From Oceanospirillaceae bacterium (GTDB lineage Bacteria > Pseudomonadota > Gammaproteobacteria > Pseudomonadales > Balneatricaceae), in NCBI GenBank assembly GCA_029938085.1, contig JAPYOS010000005.1:62001-126000 (forward strand): a stretch of DNA of 64,000 bases. Reading direction: 5' to 3'. Both the position numbers and the translations under genes were made by a program. Shown in pieces: positions 20,522 through 32,540 of this stretch; position 1 is the first letter of the stretch, and every line of letters begins with the position of its first letter. Under the pieces are notes generated by a model. The model did no database searches, was not told the origin of the DNA, and saw only the letters and a program-made list of their open reading frames with translations.

Positions 20522-23239
20522 TCAGCTCAGTTTACCGTGACACTGCTTATATTTTTTCCCCGAGCCACATGGGCAAGGCTCATTACGGCCAACCTTACTC
20601 GACGGCACGGCTGGGTTTTTAGCGGCTGGTTCAGATTTAGCTTGTTCGGCGTCGCTCTGAGCTTGTGCTTGAGCATGCTGGAACTCCATCGCCGCTTGAG
20701 CTTGTTCACGCTTCAGCCGTTCTTCGGCTTCCACTTCTTCTGGCGACCTTACTTGCACGTGACTTAAAATCCGAATCACATCCTCTTTAATAGCAAATAA
20801 TAATTGCTGGAACAGCTCAAAGGATTCGCGTTTATATTCCTGTTTTGGATTCTTTTGTGCGTAGCCGCGTAGGTGAATACCTTGACGCAACATATCCATG
20901 GTCGCCAAGTGTTCTTTCCAGCGGGCATCAATCACTTGTAGCATGACTTGTTTTTCGAAACCGCGGATTGTTTCAGGGCCAACAACATCAGTTTTTGTTT
21001 GGTAGTGCTGGGTTAATTCAGATTGAATCTTCTCCCGCAAACCATCTTCTTCCAGCCGATCATCTGCATCTAGCCAATCCTGCAATGGTAGAGCCATACC
21101 AAACTGTTTTTCTAGTTCGGTTACTAAACCACTAATGTCCCACTGTTCGGCTAAGCTTTGGGGCACAATAAAACCATCGATACAGCTGTCCACCACTTCT
21201 GCACGTACGTTGGTGATAACGTCAGCAATGTCATCAGTAGACATCAACTCGTTGCGCTGATCATACACAACCGTACGCTGGTCATTAGCCACGTCATCAT
21301 ATTCGAGCAGCTGTTTACGCATATCAAAGTTACGGCCTTCCACTTTGCGTTGCGACTTTTCTATCGCATTTGAAACCATCCGGTGTTCAATCGCTTCGCC
21401 GTGTTCCATACCCAACTTTTGCATCAAGCCTTTAATGCGCTCAGGGGCAAAAATCCGTAATAAGTTATCTTCTAGAGACAAGAAAAAGCGTGAGGAACCC
21501 GGATCACCCTGACGGCCTGCACGACCACGCAATTGATTATCGATACGGCGCGATTCATGACGTTCGGTGCCGATAATGTGTAAACCGCCGGCCGCCAAAA
21601 CCGCATCGTGGCGCTGTTGCCAGTCGGCCGTGGCTGCGGTTCTCTCTGCTTCGCTGGCGTCTTCACCCAATGCAGCCAACTCTACTTCAAGCTTGCCACC
21701 TAAACCAATATCGGTACCACGGCCTGCCATATTTGTAGCAATAGTAATGGCGCCTGGTCGGCCGGCCTCGGCGATAATTGTCGCTTCACGTTCGTGTTGT
21801 TTAGCGTTAAGAACATTGTGAGCTATGTCTGCTTTGGTTAGCGCCTGAGACACCATTTCCGACATTTCAATCGATGCGGTACCCACTAACACGGGCCGTT
21901 TTTGCTCCACACAAAACTTAATGTCTTCAATAATGGCGGCGAATTTTTCCTCCATCGTCAAATAAATCAAGTCGTTCATGTCTTTTCGCTGGACGTCAAC
22001 ATTGGTCGGTATAACCAGCACATCAAGGTCATAAATTTGATGCAATTCAAAGGCTTCAGTGTCAGCCGTGCCGGTCATACCCGATAAGGTTTGATACAAA
22101 CGGAAGTAGTTTTGAAAGGTTGTCGAAGCCATGGTCTGGCTTTCTTTTTGAATAGTAATACTTTCTTTAGCTTCGATAGCCTGATGAATGCCTTCCGACC
22201 AACGCCGACCTGGCATGGTACGACCAGTATGTTCGTCAACGATTACAATTTGATCATCCTGTACGATGTAATCAACGTTGCAAGAAAACACCACGTGGGC
22301 CTTAAGTCCTGCATGCACATGATGCAACAAGGTCAGGTTTGATGCTGAGTAAAGGCTGTCGCCTTCGTTGAGCAATTCTGCACCGACCAATAATTCCTCT
22401 ACAAACTGATGGCCCAGTTCGGTTAACTCAATAGATTTATGAGATTCGTCGTAGGTGTAGTGACCACTTGGCTCAACACCTTCTTCTAGGTCTGGCTGAA
22501 TTTCCAAACGAGGGATCAAGGCGTTGATGGTAATATACATTTGAGTATTATCTTCAACCGGCCCAGAAATAATCAGTGGCGTGCGCGCCTCGTCAATAAG
22601 GATCGAGTCAACTTCGTCGACAATAGCAAAATTTAATGGTCGCTGAACTTTATCAGCAGCACTAAACGCCATATTATCGCGCAAATAATCAAAGCCAAAT
22701 TCGTTGTTTGTGCCATAGGTTACGTCGCACTCGTATGCCACTCGTTTAGTGGCACTGTCTTGGCCCGACAATATAATACCTACTGAAAGGCCTAAACCTT
22801 CGTACAACGGCCGCATCCATTGTGCATCACGCTCCGCTAAATAGTCATTCACGGTAACCACGTGTACTCCTTGAGCGGGAATGGCATTAAGGTATACCGT
22901 CAAGGTCGCGACTAAGGTTTTACCTTCACCCGTACGCATTTCTGCTACTTTGCCTTGATGCAATGCCATACCACCAATCATTTGCACATCAAAATGGCGC
23001 AAACCCATAAATCGAATGGACGCTTCACGACACACAGCAAAGGCTTCTGGCAATAACTCATCTAGGGATTCGCCGGCCTCATAACGCTGATGAAACTCAG
23101 TGCGTTTGGCGGCCAATGCGGCGTCGGTCAATGACTGTACGCCGTTTTCTAATGCGTTGACTTTAGTAACAATTTTATTCAATCGCTTAACTTCGCGATC
23201 ATTCTTACTGCCAAAAAGTGATTTTAAAATCTGAACCAT
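20522..23239 (-). CDS. secA: Preprotein translocase ATPase SecA; start taken at [16 protein letters not shown]
   Basis: [35 protein letters not shown]-terminal zinc motif [14 protein letters not shown]. Confidence 0.97.
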   Translation of the reverse strand: MVQILKSLFGSKNDREVKRLNKIVTKVNALENGVQSLTDAALAAKRTEFHQRYEAGESLDELLPEAFAVCREASIRFMGLRHFDVQMIGGMALHQGKVAEMRTGEGKTLVATLTVYLNAIPAQGVHVVTVNDYLAERDAQWMRPLYEGLGLSVGIILSGQDSATKRVAYECDVTYGTNNEFGFDYLRDNMAFSAADKVQRPLNFAIVDEVDSILIDEARTPLIISGPVEDNTQMYITINALIPRLEIQPDLEEGVEPSGHYTYDESHKSIELTELGHQFVEELLVGAELLNEGDSLYSASNLTLLHHVHAGLKAHVVFSCNVDYIVQDDQIVIVDEHTGRTMPGRRWSEGIHQAIEAKESITIQKESQTMASTTFQNYFRLYQTLSGMTGTADTEAFELHQIYDLDVLVIPTNVDVQRKDMNDLIYLTMEEKFAAIIEDIKFCVEQKRPVLVGTASIEMSEMVSQALTKADIAHNVLNAKQHEREATIIAEAGRPGAITIATNMAGRGTDIGLGGKLEVELAALGEDASEAERTAATADWQQRHDAVLAAGGLHIIGTERHESRRIDNQLRGRAGRQGDPGSSRFFLSLEDNLLRIFAPERIKGLMQKLGMEHGEAIEHRMVSNAIEKSQRKVEGRNFDMRKQLLEYDDVANDQRTVVYDQRNELMSTDDIADVITNVRAEVVDSCIDGFIVPQSLAEQWDISGLVTELEKQFGMALPLQDWLDADDRLEEDGLREKIQSELTQHYQTKTDVVGPETIRGFEKQVMLQVIDARWKEHLATMDMLRQGIHLRGYAQKNPKQEYKRESFELFQQLLFAIKEDVIRILSHVQVRSPEEVEAEERLKREQAQAAMEFQHAQAQAQSDAEQAKSEPAAKNPAVPSSKVGRNEPCPCGSGKKYKQCHGKLS

Positions 23240-23351
23240 TGTGATGTCTTTATTATAGGCGCCGGGGCGCTCGTTATGGTGAGTGGTTGGCTTATAAGCC
23301 TCATCTATTACTATGGGGTCTTGGGCCACTTTTCAAGGGCCTAAAACGTAG

Positions 23352-23384
23352 AAAAGCCGGAGTTCCTAAAGAACACCGGCTTTT
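23352..23384. terminator. Strong symmetrical terminator between lpxC and secA
   Basis: AAAAGCCGGaGTTC ctaaa GAACaCCGGCTTTT; A/T tracts on both sides. Confidence 0.9.
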
Positions 23385-23397
23385 AATTTCTATATCC

Positions 23398-24312
23398 TTA
23401 GGCAGCGGCTGCAGAGGGATTCATATAGGCTATGGGTGCATTGGCTTCATCATCAAAAGTCACCACTTCCCAAGCATCTTCTTGGGATAACAGCTCTCGT
23501 AACAACATGTGGTTTAGACCATGACCAGACTTGTGACCCTGAAATTTACCGATTAGGCTACGGCCCAATAAGTACAGGTCCCCCACGGCGTCCAGTACTT
23601 TATGCTTAACAAACTCATCTTGGTAGCGTAAACCGTCTTCGTTAAGCACACGATAATCATCCACCGCAATGGCATTATCCAAACTGCCACCTAAAGCCAA
23701 GTTTTTAGAGCGCAAATACTCAAAATCTTTCATAAAACCAAAGGTGCGGGCTCGGCTCACTTCCTTAACATAAGACGTGCTGGAAAAGTCTAAGCTGGTA
23801 GTGCAGTTTCGGCTTTCAAACAAAGGGTGGTCAAAATCAATAGTAAAACCAACTTGGAACCCGTTGTACGGCTCCAATGAGGCCAACTTGTCATCTTGCG
23901 TGACCGTGATGGTTTTTTTAATACGAATGAATTTTTTGGCTGCGTTTTGTTCTTCCACACCGGCTGACTGCAACAAAAAGATAAACGGCGCGGCACTGCC
24001 ATCCATAATCGGCACTTCTTCACCACTCAACTCAACATAAGCATTATCGATACCTAAGCCGGCAAACGCAGACAGCAGGTGCTCAACCGTACACACACGT
24101 ACGCCGTCCTGCACTAAGTTGGTAGATAAGGTGGTGTCGCCCACATTGGCAGCTGTCGCTGCGATGGAGACTACGGGTTCGAGATCTGTGCGGCAAAATA
24201 CAATGCCCACGTTCGCTGGCGCTGGCTTCAAAGTGAGGTAAACTTTTTTACCCGTATGAATACCAATACCAGTGGCTCTAATAATATTTTTTAATGTACG
24301 CTGTTTGACCAT
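23398..24312 (-). CDS. lpxC: UDP-3-O-acyl-N-acetylglucosamine deacetylase
   Basis: 304 aa; [43 protein letters not shown]. Confidence 0.97.
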   Translation of the reverse strand: MVKQRTLKNIIRATGIGIHTGKKVYLTLKPAPANVGIVFCRTDLEPVVSIAATAANVGDTTLSTNLVQDGVRVCTVEHLLSAFAGLGIDNAYVELSGEEVPIMDGSAAPFIFLLQSAGVEEQNAAKKFIRIKKTITVTQDDKLASLEPYNGFQVGFTIDFDHPLFESRNCTTSLDFSSTSYVKEVSRARTFGFMKDFEYLRSKNLALGGSLDNAIAVDDYRVLNEDGLRYQDEFVKHKVLDAVGDLYLLGRSLIGKFQGHKSGHGLNHMLLRELLSQEDAWEVVTFDDEANAPIAYMNPSAAAA

Positions 24313-24427
24313 AATGTCCTAGACCCTGCACTCGGGATAGCCGAGCATTGTAGCACCAAAAATCTGTCTCCAAGGGCATAATTACCCTCCGTACAGGTAT
24401 AACGCGCCAAGGCCTAAGGTTTTATAC

Positions 24428-25603
24428 TTAGTCAGCCTGACGCCGCAGAAATGCTGGTATATCCAAATAGCCAATATCGCCGCCTGCAGATTCAGCTTTA
24501 CCTGAATCGTCCATCTTTGTGTCGCTTAAACCAACATCACCCATTAGCGAATCTTTCACCGTAGGCAACTCCATTTGGTCCAACGACGCACGCCTTGTAC
24601 TATTATTGACCACAGCTTTTACCGTTGGTTCAATTTGCGCTGCATATCCGTGACCTAAACCTGTGGCAACCACGGTCACCTTCAGTTCATCGGCCATTTC
24701 TGGATCGATAACCGTGCCAATCACAACGGTAGCGTTGTCTGATGCAAACTCTTCTATAGTATTACCTACTTCTGAGAATTCGCCCAAATTCATGTCTAAT
24801 CCGGCGGTAATATTTACCAAAATGCCTTTAGCACCTCGTAAATCAACATCTTCGAGCAATGGGCTACGTACGGCGGCCTCGGCTGCTTCGCGTGCGCGCT
24901 CTTCGCCTTTAGCCACGCCAGTGCCCATCATCGCCATGCCCATCTCGGACATCACGGTACGTACGTCGGCAAAGTCAACGTTGATCATACCCGGACGAAT
25001 AATTAAGTCGGCAATACCCTGAACCGCCCCTAAAAGCACGTCATTGGCAGTGCTAAATGCAGTTAACAAACTGCAATTTTTACCCAATACCGGCAATAAT
25101 TTTTCATTAGGAATAGTGATCAGCGAGTCGACATGTTCAGCCAGTTCCTTGAGCCCCTGTTCGGCGATAGCCATACGCTTACGGCCTTCAAATGGAAACG
25201 GCTTAGTGACGACAGCAACCGTCAAAATACCCATCTCACGAGCCACTTCGGCAACGATTGGTGCGGCGCCAGTACCGGTGCCACCACCCATACCCGCAGT
25301 GATAAAGACCATGTCTGCGCCTTGCAGGATATTCTCTATTTGTGCACGATCTTCAATGGCCGCTTCACGCCCCACATTAGGGTCAGCACCCGCGCCCAAA
25401 CCTTTAGTGATTTGAGTGCCAAGCTGTACCACAGATTGTGCTTCCATGCCTTTAAGTGCCTGAGCATCAGTGTTGGCGCAAATAAAATCCACACCATCAA
25501 TCTCACTGGACAGCATGTGGCTAACCGCATTACCACCGCCGCCACCAACACCAATCACTTTAATGACTGCACTTTGCGGCACGTTATCGACTAATTCGTA
25601 CAT
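24428..25603 (-). CDS. ftsZ: Cell division GTPase FtsZ
   Basis: 391 aa; GGGTGTGAAP tubulin signature; C-terminal peptide YLDIPAFLRRQAD. Confidence 0.98.
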   Translation of the reverse strand: MYELVDNVPQSAVIKVIGVGGGGGNAVSHMLSSEIDGVDFICANTDAQALKGMEAQSVVQLGTQITKGLGAGADPNVGREAAIEDRAQIENILQGADMVFITAGMGGGTGTGAAPIVAEVAREMGILTVAVVTKPFPFEGRKRMAIAEQGLKELAEHVDSLITIPNEKLLPVLGKNCSLLTAFSTANDVLLGAVQGIADLIIRPGMINVDFADVRTVMSEMGMAMMGTGVAKGEERAREAAEAAVRSPLLEDVDLRGAKGILVNITAGLDMNLGEFSEVGNTIEEFASDNATVVIGTVIDPEMADELKVTVVATGLGHGYAAQIEPTVKAVVNNSTRRASLDQMELPTVKDSLMGDVGLSDTKMDDSGKAESAGGDIGYLDIPAFLRRQAD

Positions 25604-25703
25604 CGCCTTGCTCCTGCTCTAATTTATTATTCTCCTGGAAGGGAATTCCATCACCCACCAGACCTTACAATACTTACCCGCCAAGACCACACTAGCATCT
25701 TGG

Positions 25704-26945
25704 TTAAAAATTACTCTTAATCCAACGTTTTGCCTGTACCAACCACTGACCACCACCAAAGCTCATAGTGGAGGTTGCCGTAGGTGCCGTTGATGGCCCT
25801 GCCTGCTGTGCGTAATTGAGCAACCCAACACAGGTAGAATAAGTTGGGTTGTCCAACAAACCGCTATGCCCCTGCGCCTTATGAGGCTTAGCCAAACGCA
25901 CCGGCATATGGAATATTTCTTCGGCCAACTCTACCGCGCCTTCCATTTGTGCTGTGCCGCCAGTCAACACCATACCTGCGGCAATCAAATCTTCGTAGCC
26001 GCTGCGCCGCAATTCAGCCTGCACCAAGGTAAACAATTCTTCGTAACGCGGCTCCACCACTTCTGCCAAAGCCTGACGTGATAAATCACGTGCTGGACGA
26101 TCGCCTACGCTGGGCACTTTGATACTTTCCGACAAATCAGTCAGCTGAGCCAGTGCACAGGCATAACGAATTTTAACGTCTTCCGCATGAACTGTAGGTG
26201 TGCGCAAGGCCATAGCAATATCATTGGTGACTTGATCTCCAGCCACAGGAATCACGCTGGTATGACGAATAGCACCGGCAGTAAACACCGCAATATCAAT
26301 GGTGCCACCACCCATATCAACCAAACACACACCTAACTCTTTTTCATCGTCGGTAAGTACCGCATAACTCGATGCCAACGGGTTAAGCACGATATCGTCC
26401 AGAACCAAATCACAACGGGTCACACATTTTTCTATATTTTGGGCCACATTGAGTGCACAAGTGACAATGTGCACCTTGGCTTCAAGGCGTACGCCAGACA
26501 TGCCTAAAGGGTCTTGAATCCCCTCTTGCCCATCGATGACATACTCTTGCGGGAGAATATGTAAAATCTTTTGATCCGATGGAATGGCTACAGCCCGAGC
26601 CGCATCGATGACCCTTTCCAGATCTATGTCGGTCACTTCGCCGGCCTGAATCGCTACAATGCCATGAGAATTCATGCTGTTAATATGGTTGCCACCAATA
26701 CCCACAGTGACTGCGTTTATCTTGCAGTCGGCCATTAGTTCAGCCTCTTCAATAGCGCGCTTAATAGACACTACGGTAGATTCGATATTAGCCACAATTC
26801 CACGCTTTAGACCACGCGATTCCTGTGCACCAATACCAATCACTTGCAACTGTTCGTCAACACCCCATTCTGCGACCATTGCCACGACTTTAGAGGTGCC
26901 TATATCCAAGCCAACGATCATCGGCTTCACTGTTGCTTCTACCAC
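25704..26945 (-). CDS. ftsA: Cell division protein FtsA
   Basis: 413 aa; IVGLDIGTSKV, DMGGGTIDIAVF, C-terminal amphipathic tail WLVQAKRWIKSNF. Confidence 0.97.
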   Translation of the reverse strand: MVEATVKPMIVGLDIGTSKVVAMVAEWGVDEQLQVIGIGAQESRGLKRGIVANIESTVVSIKRAIEEAELMADCKINAVTVGIGGNHINSMNSHGIVAIQAGEVTDIDLERVIDAARAVAIPSDQKILHILPQEYVIDGQEGIQDPLGMSGVRLEAKVHIVTCALNVAQNIEKCVTRCDLVLDDIVLNPLASSYAVLTDDEKELGVCLVDMGGGTIDIAVFTAGAIRHTSVIPVAGDQVTNDIAMALRTPTVHAEDVKIRYACALAQLTDLSESIKVPSVGDRPARDLSRQALAEVVEPRYEELFTLVQAELRRSGYEDLIAAGMVLTGGTAQMEGAVELAEEIFHMPVRLAKPHKAQGHSGLLDNPTYSTCVGLLNYAQQAGPSTAPTATSTMSFGGGQWLVQAKRWIKSNF

Positions 26946-27006
26946 TTAAACTGTTCCTCTATTAAGCCTTATATAAATCGCAAAAAAAGCCATTTATAGA
27001 TTACTA

Positions 27007-27044
27007 AATTATCCCACACTTTAGTATACAAGTGGTGGATAATT
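27007..27044. promoter_or_regulatory. 38-nt imperfect dyad in the ftsQ-ftsA intergenic region
   Basis: AATTATCCCACACTT tagtatac AAGTGGTGGATAATT; arms pair at 13 of 15 positions. Confidence 0.6.
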
Positions 27045-27082
27045 CACATTTTATGGCGCTTTCTAGCAGCCAGTTCGCCACC

Positions 27083-27811
27083 TCAATCCACAACTTTCCA
27101 AGCCACCGAAATACCATGGGGGTAACGGCCATCAATGCGTTCCACAGACCCCGCGACTGCAGCTAGTTGGGTGTGGTAAATCTTCATTAAACGTTGCAAT
27201 CTGGGGATAATTTCTTGCCGCCCAAGCACCAGCACAATGCCATTATCAAGCTGTAACTGAATGGCACCACGGCGCGCTTGTTTGAATTCGACTATACGTA
27301 AGTTTTCTCGCCCAACAAGCCAACTCATTTGCCTAAATAGCTGACTCATATTCCATGCACTGGTGCTAGATCCAGATAAGACAGGCAACTGCTCTGCGGC
27401 CACTATATATTGACTATCTACCGATACTAGATCACCTTGATGATTTAAAAAACCGCCGCCGCCCCAGCGCGCCATCATGATTTGTTTTTCGGCCTCTACC
27501 ATCAACCGATTCGGCCATATACGACTGACCTTTGCATTATGGACCCAAGCGTTAGCTTCCACCTCAGCCTTAATTTGATTAAGGTTAGCTCCAAAAAATG
27601 AATCACTCACATGCTCATCAAGTTGCGCTTGAACCAGTAGTCGCTGAACCACGGGGATATTGGTTTGCAACACAATTTTCTGTAACGGCCGCTGCAACCA
27701 AGGCTGCAACGCTTGCCATAACAGCAACAACGCTGCCACCATCACCACTAGCAACAAAGTCCGTGCACCCCAACCCCAATGGCTATGGCTAGCTTGCTGC
27801 GCAATAGCCAT
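27083..27811 (-). CDS. ftsQ: Cell division protein FtsQ
   Basis: 242 aa; single TM plus POTRA-like and FtsQ regions; position in dcw cluster. Confidence 0.93.
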   Translation of the reverse strand: MAIAQQASHSHWGWGARTLLLVVMVAALLLLWQALQPWLQRPLQKIVLQTNIPVVQRLLVQAQLDEHVSDSFFGANLNQIKAEVEANAWVHNAKVSRIWPNRLMVEAEKQIMMARWGGGGFLNHQGDLVSVDSQYIVAAEQLPVLSGSSTSAWNMSQLFRQMSWLVGRENLRIVEFKQARRGAIQLQLDNGIVLVLGRQEIIPRLQRLMKIYHTQLAAVAGSVERIDGRYPHGISVAWKVVD

Positions 27812-28773
27812 TACCTTGCCAGCGCCAAGTTCAATAGCACCACGGTTAATTGGCCAAAATCGAGGCCCGCGGCCTCAGCTGCCATGGGCACTAAGCTGTG
27901 GCCCGTCATACCTGGGCTGGTATTCACCTCTAACAACCAATTATTGCCATCTTTATCACGCATTACATCGATGCGACCCCAATCTCGACAACCCAATACT
28001 TGGAACGCATAACGGCACTCATCATGCATGGCTCGTTGCTCGGCATCGGTCATGGAGTTGCCAAACATATAACGCGTTTCGTCGGAATAATATTTGGCCT
28101 GCAAGTCATAAAAACTATTGTCGGTTTCTAGGCGAATGGCCGGTAACGCCAAGTCATTGACGATAGGCACTGAGTATTCGTCACCGTCAATAAAAAATTC
28201 TGCCATTACTTCGCGGTCATAACGCGCTGCATCACGATAAGCGCGCTCTAAAGCAGCGGCAGAATCGACAATATTGATACCTAAACTGGAACCTTCGTGT
28301 ACCGGCTTCACCACCAACGGCAAACCCAATCGTTTGGCCACTTCCGCCCAGTTGCTCGAGTCGTTGAGCACTTCGTAAGGCGGCGTTTTAACACCCTGAG
28401 CCAACCACACTAACTTGGTCATCAGCTTATTCATGCCCAAACTTGACGACAACACATCACAGCCTGTGTATGGCACGCCCATAAATTCGAGCACACCCTG
28501 CAAGGTGCCATCTTCGCCACCTCGGCCATGCACAATAATAAAAGCCACGTCCATATGGGCCTGCTGTAACTGGGCCACCTGATCTTGCCCATCAACACCT
28601 AAGTCCAAACCGAAAGCATTAACACCAGCGGCAAGCAAGTGTTCAAGCACTTGCTGACCACTCATCAAAGAAATTTCTCGCTCCGCTGAGGTGCCACCGT
28701 AAATAACAGCAACACAAGCCTTAGGTATGTGCAACAGATCAGCCCATCGAGTCGCCAAATTCATGCTCTTCAT
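27811..28773 (-). CDS. ddlB: D-alanine--D-alanine ligase
   Basis: 320 aa; VIYGGTSAEREISLMSG, VHGRGGEDGTLQG, LLEVNTSPGMTGHS. Confidence 0.96.
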   Translation of the reverse strand: MKSMNLATRWADLLHIPKACVAVIYGGTSAEREISLMSGQQVLEHLLAAGVNAFGLDLGVDGQDQVAQLQQAHMDVAFIIVHGRGGEDGTLQGVLEFMGVPYTGCDVLSSSLGMNKLMTKLVWLAQGVKTPPYEVLNDSSNWAEVAKRLGLPLVVKPVHEGSSLGINIVDSAAALERAYRDAARYDREVMAEFFIDGDEYSVPIVNDLALPAIRLETDNSFYDLQAKYYSDETRYMFGNSMTDAEQRAMHDECRYAFQVLGCRDWGRIDVMRDKDGNNWLLEVNTSPGMTGHSLVPMAAEAAGLDFGQLTVVLLNLALAR

Positions 28774-30210
28774 TTAGCCTTCTCCGTGCTGCATTTTGTC
28801 CAACAAAGCGCGGGATATCTGGCCTATATCGCCAGCACCCTGAGTAAGCAATAAGTCATCGGCCAACAACAAACCGTCGAGCACCGGTGCAATGGCAGCG
28901 CCTCGCTCCACAAAGATCGGGTCGACCTGACCACGAGAGCGAATACTGCGGCACAAACTACGTCCGTCTGCACCCGTAATAGGCTCCTCCCCTGCAGGGT
29001 AAATATCCAGCAAGATGAGTACATCAACGCGCGACAACACTTCGACAAAGTCTTCGTACAAATCCCGCGTACGTGAGTAACGATGGGGCTGGTAAACCAT
29101 GACTAAACGACGGTCGGGCCAACCTGCCCTAATGGCGTCGATAGTTGCCGCTACCTCTCGTGGGTGATGGCCATAATCATCCACCAAGGTGGCACTGCCC
29201 TTTGCTGCAGGGTAATCTCCCAACACTTGAAAACGCCGACCTACACCTGCAAATTCATTCAATCCAGTCACAATATGGGCATCTTCCACATCCAAGTCTG
29301 TGGCAACTGCGATCGCTGCAAGAGCATTTTGCACGTTATGTTTGCCGGGCATATTAAGCGCGATATCCAAATCTTGATGCCCTTGTCTGACCACGGTAAA
29401 CGACGTCACCATGCCTTGCTGCTTTAAATTAATGGCTTTTATATCCGCGTTGTCATCAAAGCCATAGGTCATTAGGGGTCGACTCACCTGTGGCAATATT
29501 TCCCACACCACTGGATCATCTACGCAAACAATGGCTAAGCCGTAGAAGGGTAGGTTATGCAAAAACTCAACAAAGGTTTTTTTCAGGCGGTTAAAGTCAC
29601 CTTCATAGGTGGACATATGGTCCGCATCAATATTGGTGACAATCGATGTGAGCGGCTGCAAATGCAAAAATGACGCGTCACTTTCATCGGCTTCGGCCAC
29701 CAAATAGGTGCTCGCACCTAACTTGGCATTAGTACCCGCACTGGTTAACTTACCACCAATAACGAAGGTTGGATCCAAGCCACCGGCCGCCAAAATGGAG
29801 GCCACTAGTGACGTGGTTGTGGTTTTACCATGGGTACCTGCAACCGCAATGCCGTGGCGATAGCGCATCAATTCGGCCAGCATCTCGGCACGCTGCACCA
29901 CTGGGATGCGGTGCGCTCTTGCGGCCATTAATTCTGGGTTGGTTTCAGTTACGGCAGTAGACACTACAACCACATGAGCGCCACGTACGTTGGACTCTTG
30001 GTGGCCGATAAAAATATTCGCTCCTTGGCCGGCTAACCGCTCGGTAACGGGGCTCAGCTTTAGATCTGAACCACTAATTTGGTACCCTTGGTTGAGCAGC
30101 ACTTCAGCAATTCCACACATGCCAACACCACCAATGCCGACAAAATGGATGCGCTTAATACGGCGCATTTCAGGAATGTTGTACTGATGAGGTGGGGTTA
30201 TTTTAACCAC
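28774..30210 (-). CDS. murC: UDP-N-acetylmuramate--L-alanine ligase (likely GTG start [14 protein letters not shown])
   Basis: [33 protein letters not shown] at 30210..30208 overlaps the murG stop. Confidence 0.95.
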   Translation of the reverse strand: MVKITPPHQYNIPEMRRIKRIHFVGIGGVGMCGIAEVLLNQGYQISGSDLKLSPVTERLAGQGANIFIGHQESNVRGAHVVVVSTAVTETNPELMAARAHRIPVVQRAEMLAELMRYRHGIAVAGTHGKTTTTSLVASILAAGGLDPTFVIGGKLTSAGTNAKLGASTYLVAEADESDASFLHLQPLTSIVTNIDADHMSTYEGDFNRLKKTFVEFLHNLPFYGLAIVCVDDPVVWEILPQVSRPLMTYGFDDNADIKAINLKQQGMVTSFTVVRQGHQDLDIALNMPGKHNVQNALAAIAVATDLDVEDAHIVTGLNEFAGVGRRFQVLGDYPAAKGSATLVDDYGHHPREVAATIDAIRAGWPDRRLVMVYQPHRYSRTRDLYEDFVEVLSRVDVLILLDIYPAGEEPITGADGRSLCRSIRSRGQVDPIFVERGAAIAPVLDGLLLADDLLLTQGAGDIGQISRALLDKMQHGEG

Positions 30211-31282
30211 GAGCAATCTCCATGCAATGTTGTGCCACTTGCTTTCCAGCGTTAGGCTGAGCACAGGTTAAAGCGGCCTGTGCCATGGTGTTTAATTGGG
30301 CTGTATCAGACTGCAATTGCGCAATCATCTGACTCAAGCTAACAGCCGAAAGTTGCGCTTGTTGCATCACCACCGCCGCCCCCGCCCGTTGTAATATATT
30401 GGCGTTGGCAGTTTGGTGGTCATCTACAGCATGGGGGTAAGGCACTAGTATAGACGCCATGCCTGCACCTGCTAACTCACTTACGGTTAAGGCTCCTGCC
30501 CGGCATATGACCAAGTCTGCCCAAGCATAGGCCTGTGCCATGTCATCAATATAGGCATCTACACGCGCTTCCACTTGAAGGTCATTGTAACCTTGTTGGG
30601 TTGCAGAAACATGTTTAGAGCCTGTTTGATGCCACACCTTTGCTCGGTCAGTCGTTGGCAATAATGCCAGCGCTTGCGGCACTACTTGGTTGAGCGCCAA
30701 CGCCCCTAAACTGCCGCCCACAACCAATATATGCAACCCTTGATGAGAGGTTTTTTCTGCACCGATATCGGACCGTAAGGGGTTGCCCACGGTGGTGGCA
30801 TCGGCGGTAGCGAAGCTGCCCTCAAAGGCCTGTAAGGTACGTGTTGCAATAGGTCGTAGCAAACGATTGGTTAAGCCGGGGATCGCATTTTGCTCATGTA
30901 ACACTAACGGAATACACTTCACCCAACTGGCTAACCCACCAGGTCCTGCAACAAAACCGCCCATACCCAGCACACAGTGGGGCTGGTATTTCCCAAGCAA
31001 TCTAAACGCCTGTACAAACGACTTAACTAATCGCCACGGCGCGGCCAACAAAGACAGCCGGCCCTTGCCACGCAAACCCACAATATCAATACAATGTAAT
31101 GTTAAACCTGCTGCTGGCACCAAACGCGACTCGATGCCGCGGCCGGTGCCTAACCACTCAACCTGCCAGCCTTGTTGTTGCATTATTTCCGCTGTGGCTA
31201 AAGCAGGATACACGTGGCCGCCGGTACCCGCTGCCATGATCAATAATCGCTTACTACCCAGCGTAGTGTTGTTAACGGTCAT
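30203..31282 (-). CDS. murG: Undecaprenyldiphospho-muramoylpentapeptide beta-N-acetylglucosaminyltransferase
   Basis: [32 protein letters not shown]; start taken at MTVNNTTLG. Confidence 0.95.
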   Translation of the reverse strand: MTVNNTTLGSKRLLIMAAGTGGHVYPALATAEIMQQQGWQVEWLGTGRGIESRLVPAAGLTLHCIDIVGLRGKGRLSLLAAPWRLVKSFVQAFRLLGKYQPHCVLGMGGFVAGPGGLASWVKCIPLVLHEQNAIPGLTNRLLRPIATRTLQAFEGSFATADATTVGNPLRSDIGAEKTSHQGLHILVVGGSLGALALNQVVPQALALLPTTDRAKVWHQTGSKHVSATQQGYNDLQVEARVDAYIDDMAQAYAWADLVICRAGALTVSELAGAGMASILVPYPHAVDDHQTANANILQRAGAAVVMQQAQLSAVSLSQMIAQLQSDTAQLNTMAQAALTCAQPNAGKQVAQHCMEIARG

Positions 31283-32540
31283 TAGGCATTCCTTGGGTGT
31301 GATCCAGCTCATCTTCAAACCAATGTTCGGCGTCTTGAGTACCATTATCTTGTCTGGTTGACGCTTGCAGCTGGTCTACACTAGGTGGGTAAGGCTGTGT
31401 TAGTGCAACGGTGTTTTCCAACGAGATACGTAACAATATGCCCAAACTCGCTGCACAAGCCAACATGCTACTGCCGCCATAACTAACAAAGGGTAAAGTT
31501 AACCCTTTCGTGGGTAACAAACCCAAATTCACACCAATGTTGATCATCGCTTGGGTCGCAATCAGCAGAACTAGCCCATAGGCCAAATAAGCTGAATATT
31601 GATGCCCCAAAGCTTCTGCCTTCTGACCAACCTTTAAACCCCTTACAATCAACAGGCCATACAGAGCCACAACCACCAGCGCACCCAGCGCTCCCCACTC
31701 TTCCGCCAATACAGAATACACAAAATCGGTGTGCGCTTCGGGCAAGTAAAACAATTTTTGCATACTCTGTCCCAAACCTTCGCCAAACCAACCACCCCGA
31801 CCAAAGGCAATTTGCGCCTGAGTCAATTGATACCCACTACCAAATGGGTCGCCCCATGGATCTAAGTAAGTCATTAAGCGTTTAACACGATATTCAGCGG
31901 CGAAAATGGTCATGGTACCTAACGCACCCGCAGCCACAACCACTGCGCCGATGTGAAGTTTGCGCATGCCGCCTAAAAAGAACATACCCAAAACAGCGGC
32001 CATCATCACCACTACGGTGCCAAAATCGGGCTCCAATAAAAACAACACAATAAACAAACCAAGGACCACTAAGGATTTAAGAAAACCCGAAAACTGAGTC
32101 CGCACTTCGTCTTGTCGACGCACCAAGTAACCCGCCATAAAGGTGACCACTGCTAACTTGGCAAATTCCGAAGGCTGCAAACTCAATGGGCCAATAGGAA
32201 TCCACCGTGTGCTGCCGTTAACGCTACGGCCTAGACCTGGGATCAACACAGCAATCAACAACAGCACCGCCAATAACAATAACCACGGACTTTGTTTGTG
32301 CCATACATCAACCGGTATCATCAAACAAACCGTTAAGCTGACCACACCTAATACCATAAACAATAATTGGCGTTTGCTTTGATAAAAGGGGTCGTTGAAT
32401 TTAACCGCTACCACATCCATCGAAGCCGAAGTAATCATCACGTAACCGATCAAGGCCAAGGCAATGGCGGGCAACAACAGGGCTAAATCTAAACGGTGGC
32501 CGGTTATATGTTGCCATTGTTGTGCCATAATACTCATCAC
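31272..32540 (-). CDS. ftsW: Lipid II polymerase FtsW (SEDS family)
   Basis: 422 aa polytopic SEDS protein; EFAKLAVVTFMAGYL, FVYSVLAEEWG, FVSYGGSSMLA. Confidence 0.95.
   Translation of the reverse strand: MMSIMAQQWQHITGHRLDLALLLPAIALALIGYVMITSASMDVVAVKFNDPFYQSKRQLLFMVLGVVSLTVCLMIPVDVWHKQSPWLLLLAVLLLIAVLIPGLGRSVNGSTRWIPIGPLSLQPSEFAKLAVVTFMAGYLVRRQDEVRTQFSGFLKSLVVLGLFIVLFLLEPDFGTVVVMMAAVLGMFFLGGMRKLHIGAVVVAAGALGTMTIFAAEYRVKRLMTYLDPWGDPFGSGYQLTQAQIAFGRGGWFGEGLGQSMQKLFYLPEAHTDFVYSVLAEEWGALGALVVVALYGLLIVRGLKVGQKAEALGHQYSAYLAYGLVLLIATQAMINIGVNLGLLPTKGLTLPFVSYGGSSMLACAASLGILLRISLENTVALTQPYPPSVDQLQASTRQDNGTQDAEHWFEDELDHTQGMPNDR

Noticed and set aside
20009-20767. 252-aa plus-strand ORF
   Set aside because: Antisense to argJ and the secA 3' end, both strongly supported; composition looks like a shadow ORF.
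23240-23397. Possible SecM-like arrest peptide upstream of secA
   Set aside because: The gap holds a clear terminator and only an in-frame GTG extension of secA; no signal-sequence ORF or arrest motif seen.
25133-25594. 153-aa and nearby 123-aa plus-strand ORFs over ftsZ
   Set aside because: Shadow ORFs opposite a highly conserved gene.
27660-28160. 166-aa plus-strand ORF over ddlB/ftsQ
   Set aside because: Antisense to supported dcw genes.
30783-31361. 192-aa plus-strand ORF over murG
   Set aside because: Antisense to murG; no recognisable domain.
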